Shown here one piece after another: positions 25,948-33,355 of a stretch of DNA of 33,355 nt (position 1 is the first letter of the stretch; every line of letters starts with the position of its first letter). The DNA lies in NCBI GenBank assembly GCA_002255575.1, contig NCAT01000021.1:1-33355 (forward strand), read 5' to 3'. The notes under the pieces are model-generated. The model saw only the letters and a program-made list of their open reading frames with translations. It had not been told where the DNA came from and searched no databases. This stretch comes from Acidocella sp. 20-57-95. Its GTDB lineage: Bacteria > Pseudomonadota > Alphaproteobacteria > Acetobacterales > Acetobacteraceae. The translations under genes were made by a program, and so were the position numbers.

Positions 25948-27771
25948 TCACTCCACCGTCACGGATTTGGCAAGGTTGCGGGGCTGGTCAACATCCGTGC
26001 CTTTCAGCACGGCCACGTAATAAGCCAGCATTTGCACGGGAATGGCGTGCAGAATAGGGGCGGCAAACGGGTCCGTATCTGGTACGATTACCGTTTCCAA
26101 GGCGATATTCTTGAGTTTTGCTGCACCTTCGGCATCGCTGAACACAATAATCTGGCCGCCACGTGCTGCGGCTTCTTGCAGGTTGGAAGCGGTTTTTTCA
26201 AATAGCGGGCCGGATGGTGCAATGGCGATCACGGGCACTGATTTATCGATCAGCGCAATCGGCCCATGTTTCATTTCGCCGGCGGCGTAGCCTTCAGCGT
26301 GGATATAGCTGATTTCTTTCAGCTTCAACGCACCTTCCAGCGCGATTGGGAAGCAAGCGCCCCGGCCCAGATAAAGCACATCTCTCGCCTCGGCGATCCG
26401 CGCGGCCAATCCACGTATTGCTACATCATTTGCCAAAATCTCAGCTGCTTTCGCGGGAATTTGCAACAGCGCATCGGTAAGCCGGGCAATCTCTGCATCC
26501 GGCAGCGTTTTGCGGGCGCGTGCCAAAGCCAATGTGAATGCCGCCAATACGGTTAATTGGGCGGTAAACGCCTTCGTGCTCGCGACCCCGATTTCCGGCC
26601 CCGCGATGGTTTCCAGCACTGCATCAGACGCGCGTGCCATGCTGCTTTCCGGCACATTCAGGACCGATAAAATATTTTGCCCGTTTGCCTTCATGTAGCG
26701 CAGAGCCGCCAGCGTGTCTGCGGTTTCGCCCGATTGGCTCACCAGCAAACCCAGCCCACCAGCCTGCATCGGTGGCTCACGGTAACGGAACTCGCTTGCC
26801 ACATCGGCATCGGTTGGAATACGCGCAAGGCTTTCCAACCAGAAACGCGCCGTTAGCCCGGCATAAAAGGCTGAGCCACAGGCGCTCATGGTGATGCGGG
26901 TGATGGCGGCAAGGTCGATGCTCATATTCGGTAGTACCGGCATCCGCGTGCTGCTATCGATCATCCGGTGCAGTACGTCGCCGATGACCACCGGATGTTC
27001 GTGCAATTCCTTTTCCATGAAATGCCGGAAATTGCCCTTGCCGATGGCAGCGCCTGTCAGATTGGTCAGCCGCACGTCGCGGGTCACTGGCTGGTTGTCG
27101 CTATCAAAGAAACTGGCTGCCTGGCGGTTCAAAATAACCCAGTCGCCATCTTGCAAGTAGGCAATGCGGCGGGTGAGGGGGGCGAGCGCGAGCGCATCCG
27201 AACCCAGATACATCTCCTCATCGCCAAACCCAACGGCCAATGGTGCCCCTTTTTGGGCACCGATAATCAGCTCAGAGTGACCCGCAAATATCAAGGCCAG
27301 TGCATAAGCACCTTCTAACCGGGCAAACGCCGCAGCGGCCGCGGCAACCGGTTCCATGCCCTGTTGCAGTAAATAATCGACCAACTGCGCGACGGTCTCC
27401 GTGTCGGTTTCAGTTACAAACGCCTGGCCATGCGCTTCCAGCTCAGCCCGCAATTCAGCGTGGTTTTCGATAATCCCATTATGGACCACAGCCACGCGCG
27501 ATGTGCCATGTGGATGGGCGTTGACTTCCGTGGGCTTGCCATGCGTTGCCCAGCGCGTATGGCCGATGCCGGTGACGCCAGAAAGCGGCGCTGCCGCCAG
27601 CGCATTGGCTAAGTTGAAAAGCTTACCCTCAGCGCGGCGACGCTCAATATGGCCGTTCACCAAAGTTGCGATGCCGGCACTATCATAGCCGCGATATTCC
27701 AACCGCCGTAGCCCATCCAGCAGCAAGGGGCTCGCGGGTGCTGTGCCGATAACGCCAACAATACCGCACAT
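25948..27771 (-). CDS. glmS: Glutamine-fructose-6-phosphate aminotransferase (isomerising)
   Basis: Makes glucosamine 6-phosphate from fructose 6-phosphate and glutamine, the first step toward UDP-GlcNAc for peptidoglycan and LPS. The 607 residues are full length. The N-terminal glutaminase has catalytic C2 (MCGIVGVIG), RWATHGKP and HNGIIEN. Two SIS sugar-isomerase domains follow (MSACGSAFYAG; LGRGACFPIALEGALKLKEISYIHAEGY), and the end is the canonical NLAKSVTVE with the active-site lysine. The start overlaps the glmU stop by one base (TAATG), so glmU and glmS are coupled. No glmS ribozyme-like leader can exist in that arrangement. Confidence 0.98.
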   Translation of the reverse strand: MCGIVGVIGTAPASPLLLDGLRRLEYRGYDSAGIATLVNGHIERRRAEGKLFNLANALAAAPLSGVTGIGHTRWATHGKPTEVNAHPHGTSRVAVVHNGIIENHAELRAELEAHGQAFVTETDTETVAQLVDYLLQQGMEPVAAAAAAFARLEGAYALALIFAGHSELIIGAQKGAPLAVGFGDEEMYLGSDALALAPLTRRIAYLQDGDWVILNRQAASFFDSDNQPVTRDVRLTNLTGAAIGKGNFRHFMEKELHEHPVVIGDVLHRMIDSSTRMPVLPNMSIDLAAITRITMSACGSAFYAGLTARFWLESLARIPTDADVASEFRYREPPMQAGGLGLLVSQSGETADTLAALRYMKANGQNILSVLNVPESSMARASDAVLETIAGPEIGVASTKAFTAQLTVLAAFTLALARARKTLPDAEIARLTDALLQIPAKAAEILANDVAIRGLAARIAEARDVLYLGRGACFPIALEGALKLKEISYIHAEGYAAGEMKHGPIALIDKSVPVIAIAPSGPLFEKTASNLQEAAARGGQIIVFSDAEGAAKLKNIALETVIVPDTDPFAAPILHAIPVQMLAYYVAVLKGTDVDQPRNLAKSVTVE

Positions 27772-29060
27772 TATTTCGAACCTTTTTTCAATTTCTGAAC
27801 CTGGCGCGCGCGCGCAATGGCCAAGCTATCAGCCGGCACGTCTTCGGTTATCACTGAGCCCGCTGCGATCAACGCGCCGTCACCCACGCTCACCGGCGCG
27901 ACCATCGCCACGTCGGACCCGACGAAAGCATCCTTGCCGATTCTGGTTTTATGCTTGTGCTTGCCATCGTAATTGCAGGTGATGAAACCAGCACCGATAT
28001 TGGTGCGCGCGCCAATCTCTGCATCGCCGATATATGTAAGATGATTGGCCTTCGCACCTTCGCCTAATGTCGCAGCCTTCACTTCCACAAAATTGCCGAT
28101 ATGCGCGCCACGCCCAATATCCGCCCCCGGTCGCAGCCGCGCATAAGGGCCGATGATCGCGTTTTCACGCACCACACAACCTTCGAGATGTGAAAAAGCT
28201 TTTATCTCAGCCCCCGCCGCGACCGTCACGCCGGGGCCAAACACCACATAGGGACCAATTTTCACATCCGGTCCCAAAATTGTGTCGTAGGATAAAAACA
28301 CCGTATCCGGCGCCTGCATGCTGACACCATGATCAAATGCAGCATCGCGCAAGCGTTTTTGCAACAACGCTTCTGCGGTTGCTAATTCAGCCCGGGAATT
28401 GACCCCCAGGCATTCTTCGTAAGGCGCTGCCAGTGCCGCGACGTTCACGCCCTCAGCGCGGGCAATCGCGACGATGTCGGTGAGGTAGTATTCGCCCTTG
28501 GCATTGTCGTTGGAGACCTTGCCCAGCCAGCGGGCTAGGTCCGCGGCGGCGGCCAGCATGCCGCCGGCATTGCAGAAGCCGATAGCGCGCTCGGTTTCTG
28601 AAGCGTCCGCATATTCAACAATCCGCGCCACGTAGCCGTTTTGCATCACCAAGCGACCATATTTGCCGGGGTCTGGGGGGGTCATTCCCAGCAGTACCAG
28701 CCCGGCGTCGTTTTGCGCCAGCCGTTCCGCCAATTTTTGTAGTGTGTCCTTTGAGACCAACGGGTTATCAGCATACAGCACCGCCACCTGGCCCTTGCCA
28801 AAGGCTGGGATGGCCTGGAGCGCGGCATGTGCTGTGCCCAGCCTGTCTTGCTGCACCACAACCTCGTGCGGGGCGGCCAAAGCGGCTAATTCGGGCATAC
28901 CGGGGCCGGTTACCACCACCACCCGGTCGAAAGCGGTTTCGGCAGCTTGTATGAGGTGAGAGAGCATGGGCGCTCCGGCCAGATTATGCGCTGCTTTCGG
29001 CAGGCCGGACTTCATGCGGGTGCCTAGGCCCGCGGCTAATATAATTGCGACTCGTTCCAT
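27771..29060 (-). CDS. glmU: Bifunctional GlmU (GlcNAc-1-P uridyltransferase / GlcN-1-P acetyltransferase)
   Basis: Cytoplasmic enzyme making UDP-GlcNAc from glucosamine 1-phosphate, acetyl-CoA and UTP. From the ATG at 29060 it has 429 residues. The pyrophosphorylase loop LAAGLGTRMKSGLPK lies at 8-22, with YADNPLV further on. The C-terminal left-handed beta-helix shows hexapeptide repeats and the acetyltransferase residues in ARLRPGADIGRGAHIGNFVEVK, HLTYIGDAEIG and GAGFITCNYDGKHKH. A TTG start at 29096 is in frame but adds residues not seen in the family. It is the first gene of the glmU-glmS unit; its promoter should lie in the AT-rich gap 29061-29221. Confidence 0.96.
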   Translation of the reverse strand: MERVAIILAAGLGTRMKSGLPKAAHNLAGAPMLSHLIQAAETAFDRVVVVTGPGMPELAALAAPHEVVVQQDRLGTAHAALQAIPAFGKGQVAVLYADNPLVSKDTLQKLAERLAQNDAGLVLLGMTPPDPGKYGRLVMQNGYVARIVEYADASETERAIGFCNAGGMLAAAADLARWLGKVSNDNAKGEYYLTDIVAIARAEGVNVAALAAPYEECLGVNSRAELATAEALLQKRLRDAAFDHGVSMQAPDTVFLSYDTILGPDVKIGPYVVFGPGVTVAAGAEIKAFSHLEGCVVRENAIIGPYARLRPGADIGRGAHIGNFVEVKAATLGEGAKANHLTYIGDAEIGARTNIGAGFITCNYDGKHKHKTRIGKDAFVGSDVAMVAPVSVGDGALIAAGSVITEDVPADSLAIARARQVQKLKKGSK

Positions 29061-29332
29061 CTCTTGGCGGTAGCGTTCCCTGGTGCCCTCTGTCAAAGCC
29101 TGGGCATTTCACTTCCCGTTTCGGAGTGTTTCAAACAAATGAATTACCGCATAGAGGGGCCAAATTCGAATTTTTGCCAGCTGGTTCCATATTATGAGGT
29201 CGCCAGGAATGGTCGAATTTTTTGTTTGTAATTATGTCTCATGACAAAAGATTTCACCCTAAGCCGGTTGGACAAAGCAACCATTCGCGAATATCAGAAC
29301 GAGGTAGTAACTATGCTTTATTAGGTGGATTA
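29061..29332. other. AT-rich gap between glmU and the glycosyltransferase gene
   Basis: A divergent 272-nt region holding the glmU promoter, which was not resolved. It contains a perfect 12-bp palindrome, AAATTCGAATTT (29162-29173). TCGAATTTTT occurs twice, at 29166-29175 and 29213-29222. The sequence is in frame with the glycosyltransferase from 29222, but its composition and the lack of domain homology suggest it is untranslated. Confidence 0.5.
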
Positions 29333-30067
29333 ATGGAAAATATTGCCGTCATCACGCCGTACTACAAAGAACCTGATGAGCAATTATTGCAGTGCCATAA
29401 CAGTGTGCTGGCACAAAGCTACCCCTGCACACATATTTTGGTTGCAGACGGTTTTCCCAAGCATATTGCAACACCAAACCGCACGCTGCACGTACCGCTG
29501 CCGATGTCCAATGCTGATTATGGCAATATGCCGCGTTTCATCGGCGGGGTGTTGGCGGAGTCTTATGGGTTTGATGCCGTCGCCTATCTGGATGCTGATA
29601 ACTGGTTTGAACCTGACCATCTCGAAAAAATGCTGGTCGCGCAGCGTGAGACGGGTGCCGCCTTGGTAAGTTGCAAACGCACATTTCGAGATTTAGAGGG
29701 GCAGGTTTTGCCGGTTACAGAGATTGAAGAAGATAGTTTTAGTCATGTCGATACAAATTGCTGGTTGATCGCGCGTCCGGCGTTCGGCTTGTTCAAATAT
29801 TGGCGGGCCCCAAAACAAGTTTCAATCGTTGTCGACCGGATTTTCTTTCAAGCAGCCCAGCGCGAGCGTTATAAAATCACCGAAACGCACCACCGTACAG
29901 TCAATTATCGTACGAAATATCCCGACCATTATATAAAAGCCGGCGTCGCGCTGCCGCCTGGCGTGTACCAGACTGATGGGCTGTCAGAGGCGCAAAAATA
30001 CGCCTTGTCGTTGGAGGGCGTGAAGCGCCTCACGGATATGTTGGGTTTTTACCCGTCTCTGGCCTAA
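29333..30067 (+). CDS. GT-A fold glycosyltransferase (GT2-like)
   Basis: A 244-residue nucleotide-sugar transferase. The N-terminus [25 protein letters not shown] is the nucleotide-binding start of GT-A enzymes, and [18 protein letters not shown] carries the D87-A-D89 metal site. [11 protein letters not shown] and the basic middle may form the acceptor side. No membrane helix is seen. The ATG at 29333 has AGGTGG 4 nt upstream; starts at 29222 or 29234 would add an unsupported extension. The gene stands alone between glmU and the convergent rlmN, whose stop it overlaps by 4 nt. Its third codon positions are AT-richer than those of the flanking genes, a possible sign of transfer. Donor and acceptor are unknown. 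Confidence 0.82.
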   Translation: MENIAVITPYYKEPDEQLLQCHNSVLAQSYPCTHILVADGFPKHIATPNRTLHVPLPMSNADYGNMPRFIGGVLAESYGFDAVAYLDADNWFEPDHLEKMLVAQRETGAALVSCKRTFRDLEGQVLPVTEIEEDSFSHVDTNCWLIARPAFGLFKYWRAPKQVSIVVDRIFFQAAQRERYKITETHHRTVNYRTKYPDHYIKAGVALPPGVYQTDGLSEAQKYALSLEGVKRLTDMLGFYPSLA

Positions 30068-31236
30068 TGCGCTGATTGCGCCATCGATTTTAGCTGCCCA
30101 CAAGCGGCCAGAATATCCTGCCCGCGCGGGGTACGCACTGGTGAGGCGTAGCCTGCATCCATGACGATATTCGCAAATTTACGGATCGCCTCAGGCGTGG
30201 AGGTCTCGTACGTGCTGCCGGGCCACGGGTTGAAGGGGATCAGGTTCACCTTCGCGGGCAAGCCAGCGATAAGATACACCAAAGCCCGTGCGTCGGTCTC
30301 AGAATCGTTAATGCCTTTCAGCATCACATACTCAAACGTAATCCGCCGCGCGTTGGAGGCTGCCGGGTAACGCTTGCAGGCGGCAATCAGTTCTTTGATC
30401 GGGTATTTTCGGTTCAGTGGTACCAATTCATCACGCAGATCATCGCGCACCGCGTGCAAAGAAACCGCGAGGTTAACGCCCAACTCCTCACCGGCACGGT
30501 CCATCATCGGCACCACGCCGGAGGTGGAGAGTGTAATGCGGCGGCGAGAGAGGGCAATGCCTTCGCCATCCATCACAATTTTCATCGCCTTGGCGACGTT
30601 TTCGTAATTATAGAGCGGCTCGCCCATGCCCATTAGCACAATGGTGGAGAGCAGGCGCGGGGTTTCGCCCTTCGGGCTGGGCCATTCCTTATAGGCATCG
30701 CGCGCAGCCATGAACTGCCCGACGATTTCGGCTGAGGATAGGTTACGCGCCAGACGCTGGGTGCCGGTATGGCAGAACCGGCAGGAGAGGGTGCAACCTA
30801 CCTGCGATGAAATACAGACGGCCCCGCGGTCTTCCACCGGGTCGGGGATGTAAACCGTTTCCACCGCTTCATTATCGCGGAATTTGAACAGAAATTTACG
30901 GGTCTCGTCCTTGGAAATCTGATCCAACGCCACGCCGGGGCGGCCAACCACAAAGCGCTCCGCCAGTTTTTCCTGCAACGGGCGGGCGATGCTGCTCATC
31001 TGCGAGAAATCGGTCACACCCTGGTGGTAAATCCAGTGCCAGAGTTGCTTGGCGCGAAACGGCTTTTCCCCGGCCGCTTCAACTTCTGTTGCCAACTCCT
31101 CGCGCGACAGCCCAACGAGGTCCCGCCTGCCATCTGGCAGTACGTTATCAGGTGGGGCAAAAATCGCTGCTTTGGCGAGAATGCGGTCGCGGTCAGCGCT
31201 GGTGAGTTCGGCGGTTTGGCGGTGAATTAAGGACAT
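30064..31236 (-). CDS. rlmN: Dual-specificity RNA methyltransferase RlmN
   Basis: Radical SAM enzyme that makes 2-methyladenosine in 23S rRNA (A2503) and in some tRNAs. The 390 residues include the 4Fe-4S triad C148, C152, C155 (CTLSCRFC), the methyl-carrying cysteine near the C-terminus (C379, LAACGQL) and the partner cysteine C141 (VCISSQVGC). [12 protein letters not shown] and STSGVVPMM are also typical. A roughly 25-residue N-terminal extension precedes the usual start region. The start overlaps the end of the IalB-like gene by 10 nt. The stop overlaps the convergent glycosyltransferase stop within a CTAA tetranucleotide. Confidence 0.97.
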   Translation of the reverse strand: MSLIHRQTAELTSADRDRILAKAAIFAPPDNVLPDGRRDLVGLSREELATEVEAAGEKPFRAKQLWHWIYHQGVTDFSQMSSIARPLQEKLAERFVVGRPGVALDQISKDETRKFLFKFRDNEAVETVYIPDPVEDRGAVCISSQVGCTLSCRFCHTGTQRLARNLSSAEIVGQFMAARDAYKEWPSPKGETPRLLSTIVLMGMGEPLYNYENVAKAMKIVMDGEGIALSRRRITLSTSGVVPMMDRAGEELGVNLAVSLHAVRDDLRDELVPLNRKYPIKELIAACKRYPAASNARRITFEYVMLKGINDSETDARALVYLIAGLPAKVNLIPFNPWPGSTYETSTPEAIRKFANIVMDAGYASPVRTPRGQDILAACGQLKSMAQSAH

Positions 31237-31709
31237 GCCTTGCTAATAGCGCTGTAGGCGCCGGAAAAGCCAGAGAGTGCGAATGTGTCCAACACATAGC
31301 CGCTAGGCCCAACGGTTTTCGCCACCGCCTTGCCGCCATGCTTCATTGAGGCCACGGCCAGCGCACCATCGCTGGTAAAAGCTGTCTGGCCGGATGTGTA
31401 AAAGTCAATTTTGGTCGCACCGATGCTCAGCGTCACCACCGGTTTGGCTGGATAATCAAAACCGGCGGACAGGGTCACTTCATCCCGGTCGGATTTGCGC
31501 TCTGTCACGGTCAGCATTACGGGCCCGCGCTTCGCCAGTGCGGGTGCCGAAACTGTGGCGGTGGTAAAGGCGTAGCAGGCCTTATTGGCACCGCTGCCAT
31601 AGGTGGCGGCGGTCCAGCCTTCAAATGTGCCAAGCGAGGTTGGGGCGACAGATTGCGCCAAGGCAGTGGTGGGAAGGAGCAGCGCGAGGAGCAGGGCGGT
31701 GTATTTCAT
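31227..31709 (-). CDS. IalB-like secreted protein
   Basis: A 160-residue protein with a clean signal peptide ([18 protein letters not shown], cut before Q19). The mature part has [21 protein letters not shown] near its start and a beta-rich body ending in AISKACP. The pattern of two distant cysteines (about C42 and C159) and the short beta-rich fold resembles the invasion-associated locus B family of alphaproteobacteria. IalB aids erythrocyte entry in Bartonella, but most family members in free-living bacteria have no known role. The ATG at 31709 is chosen because it gives the signal peptide; the frame extends to 31751. It lies between gatB and rlmN and overlaps the latter by 10 nt. Confidence 0.72.
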   Translation of the reverse strand: MKYTALLLALLLPTTALAQSVAPTSLGTFEGWTAATYGSGANKACYAFTTATVSAPALAKRGPVMLTVTERKSDRDEVTLSAGFDYPAKPVVTLSIGATKIDFYTSGQTAFTSDGALAVASMKHGGKAVAKTVGPSGYVLDTFALSGFSGAYSAISKACP

Positions 31710-31771
31710 GGCGCATGACATAGATACACCGGCCCCGCGCCACAAGCACAAATTGATGACGAGTTCAGGCT

Positions 31772-33223
31772 TCAGCCAAGCTGCGCCTTCACAATCTCAT
31801 TCACCATCGCAGGGTTGCCCTTGCCTTGGGTGGCTTTCATAACCTGGCCCACGAAAAAGCCGAATAATTTATCCTTGCCGGATTTATATTCAGCCACCTT
31901 ATCCGGGTTGGCAGCCAGCACGGCGGCGACCGCGGCTTCAATGGCACCCATATCGGTCACCTGCCGCAAACCTTTTTCTTCCACGATGGCGGCGGGCATT
32001 TTGCCGGTTTCCACCATGAATTCGAACACATCCTTGGCGATTCGGCCGTTGATGGTTTTGTCGGTGATCAGGTCGATCAGCTCGCCCAACGCAGCGGCTG
32101 AAACCGGCGAGGTTTCAATGGTGGTGCCGGTGCGGTTGAGGGCTGCGAAAAAGTCACCGGAAATCCAGTTGGCGGCGAGGCGCGCATCGCGGCCTTTGGC
32201 GACGGTTTCATAGAAATCCGCGGTCGTTTGGTCCGCCACCAGCACGCCCGCATCGTAGAAGGGAATGCCATACTGGTCACAAAAGCGGCGGCGTTTTTCA
32301 TCCGGCAATTCCGGCAGCTTGGATTTCAGCTCGGCGACCCAGGCTTCATCCAGCACCAGCGGCAGCAAATCGGGTTCCGGGAAGTAGCGGTAATCATGCG
32401 CGTCTTCTTTGGACCGCATGGACCGCGTTTCACCGCGTGAGGGATCGTACAGCCTCGTTTCCTGCACCACTTCGCCGCCGGCTTCCCACACCGCAATCTG
32501 GCGCTGCGCTTCGGCTTCCACCGCATGCATCACGAAGCGCACCGAATTCACGTTCTTGATCTCACAGCGGGTGCGGAATTCTTCGCCAGGCTTGCGCACG
32601 GATACGTTCACGTCGGCCCGCATCGAGCCTTCTTCCATATTGCCGTCGCAAGTGCCGAGATAGCGCAAAATCTGCCGGATTTTACGCACATACGCCCCGG
32701 CTTCTTCGGGGGAGCGAATATCAGGCTCGGAGACAATTTCCATCAGCCCGACGCCGGCGCGGTTCAAATCGATGACCGATTTGGATGGGTGCTGGTCGTG
32801 CATCGATTTACCGGCATCTTGCTCCAGATGCAGCCGCGTAATGCCGATATGCTTGATGGTGCCGTCCTGCAATTCAATTTCAACCGTGCCGGTGCCCACA
32901 ATCGGGTGGGCGAACTGGCTGATCTGATAGCCGTTTGGCAGATCCGCGTAGAAATAATTTTTGCGGTCAAACCGGCTCATTAAATTGATCTGCGCCTGCA
33001 ACCCCAGCCCGGTGCGCACCGCCTGCGCCACGCATTCCTGGTTGATCACCGGCAACATGCCGGGGAAACCAGCATCAATGAAGCTGACATGCGCATTCGG
33101 TGCGCCGCCATAGGTGGCTGATGCGCCCGAGAAGAGTTTGGATTGCGAAATCACCTGCGCATGGATTTCCAAGCCCACCACAATTTCCCAGGCGCCGGTT
33201 GAGCCTTCCAACATATAGCCCAT
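31772..33223 (-). CDS. gatB: Asp-tRNA(Asn)/Glu-tRNA(Gln) amidotransferase subunit B
   Basis: Subunit of GatCAB that converts mischarged Glu-tRNA(Gln) or Asp-tRNA(Asn) to the amide form, using ammonia from GatA. The 483 residues are full length. The kinase-like cradle contains [33 protein letters not shown] and [30 protein letters not shown] follows, and the C-terminal helical and YqeY-like tRNA-binding domain ends in [16 protein letters not shown]. The ATG is preceded by GGGAG and overlaps the gatA stop by one base (TGATG). Confidence 0.98.
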   Translation of the reverse strand: MGYMLEGSTGAWEIVVGLEIHAQVISQSKLFSGASATYGGAPNAHVSFIDAGFPGMLPVINQECVAQAVRTGLGLQAQINLMSRFDRKNYFYADLPNGYQISQFAHPIVGTGTVEIELQDGTIKHIGITRLHLEQDAGKSMHDQHPSKSVIDLNRAGVGLMEIVSEPDIRSPEEAGAYVRKIRQILRYLGTCDGNMEEGSMRADVNVSVRKPGEEFRTRCEIKNVNSVRFVMHAVEAEAQRQIAVWEAGGEVVQETRLYDPSRGETRSMRSKEDAHDYRYFPEPDLLPLVLDEAWVAELKSKLPELPDEKRRRFCDQYGIPFYDAGVLVADQTTADFYETVAKGRDARLAANWISGDFFAALNRTGTTIETSPVSAAALGELIDLITDKTINGRIAKDVFEFMVETGKMPAAIVEEKGLRQVTDMGAIEAAVAAVLAANPDKVAEYKSGKDKLFGFFVGQVMKATQGKGNPAMVNEIVKAQLG

Positions 33224-33355
33224 CAGTTTGCTCCCGCCATCAGCGTGGGTCTGGCGCTGAAACCAGCCGCGCGTTCAATCGCCGCTGACACCGCCAGAAC
33301 CGTTTCTTCATCAAAATGCTTACCGATAATCTGCAAGCCCAGCGGCAATCCCTCC
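33223..33355 (-). CDS. gatA: Asp-tRNA(Asn)/Glu-tRNA(Gln) amidotransferase subunit A (C-terminal fragment)
   Basis: The window ends inside this gene. Forty-three residues are visible, beginning [16 protein letters not shown] and ending PTLMAGAN, then TGA at 33225-33223. [10 protein letters not shown] is the conserved C-terminal strand of amidase-signature GatA, the glutaminase of GatCAB. The stop shares its A with the gatB ATG. The catalytic Ser-Ser-Lys region lies outside the window. Confidence 0.92.
   Translation of the reverse strand, partial: EGLPLGLQIIGKHFDEETVLAVSAAIERAAGFSARPTLMAGAN

Noticed and set aside
27700..27800. glmS ribozyme or riboswitch
   Set aside because: glmS starts one base inside the glmU stop, leaving no leader for such an element.
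29222..29332. N-terminal extension of the glycosyltransferase
   Set aside because: In frame, but without homology to GT-A proteins; a Shine-Dalgarno lies right before the internal ATG at 29333.

Overview
The window looks like ordinary chromosome of an alphaproteobacterium, most likely an Acetobacteraceae-type genome (Acidocella/Acidiphilium-like). The lineage call is an inference from gene content: a PBP5-type carboxypeptidase with a C-terminal SPOR-like domain, an IalB-like secreted protein, a phasin, GatCAB and a ClpS-ClpA pair. No rRNA, tRNA, CRISPR array, IS element or prophage was seen. Coding density is high, with many 1-10 nt overlaps and several TTG starts.

Layout: 1-1938 is the end of the F1 ATP synthase operon (atpG tail, atpD, atpC). 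2058-4037 is priA on the minus strand, lacking about 70 residues before the helicase core; divergent from it are a transaldolase/fructose-6-phosphate aldolase gene and xerC (4082-5642). 5691-8777 is a minus-strand envelope operon: SPOR-type D,D-carboxypeptidase, DedA-family membrane protein and membrane-anchored ATP-grasp ligase. A 314-nt AT-rich divergent region (8778-9091) carries a good sigma70-type promoter for a phasin gene, which ends in a strong intrinsic terminator. 9818-12687 holds clpS and clpA (N-degron proteolysis). 12763-15126 holds a SEC-C/TPR/sulfotransferase fusion and a DUF3429 membrane protein.

15185-19062 is a copper locus: a small HMA metallochaperone-like gene (minus), an AT-richer GT17 glycosyltransferase (minus), copA (plus) and cueR (plus, ATGA overlap). 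Both copA and the small HMA gene have the same MerR-type promoter layout, TTGACC-19 nt-TATGAA, so one regulator probably controls both although GT17 lies between them.

19188-23307 holds a DEAD-box RNA helicase with hexapeptide and ERT repeats, glutaryl-CoA dehydrogenase and a TrmA/RlmD-like Fe-S RNA methyltransferase, all tightly packed. 23308-25782 (minus) holds a succinate-semialdehyde dehydrogenase and a 3-hydroxyacyl-CoA dehydrogenase-like protein. 25948-29060 (minus) is glmU-glmS (UDP-GlcNAc synthesis, TAATG junction). 29333-30067 is a lone GT-A glycosyltransferase. 30064-33355 (minus) holds gatA (partial), gatB, an IalB-like secreted protein and rlmN.

No wholly new system is demonstrated. 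The best leads are the dacC/DedA/ATP-grasp operon, the paired copper promoters around GT17, the SEC-C-TPR-sulfotransferase fusion and the shortened PriA.
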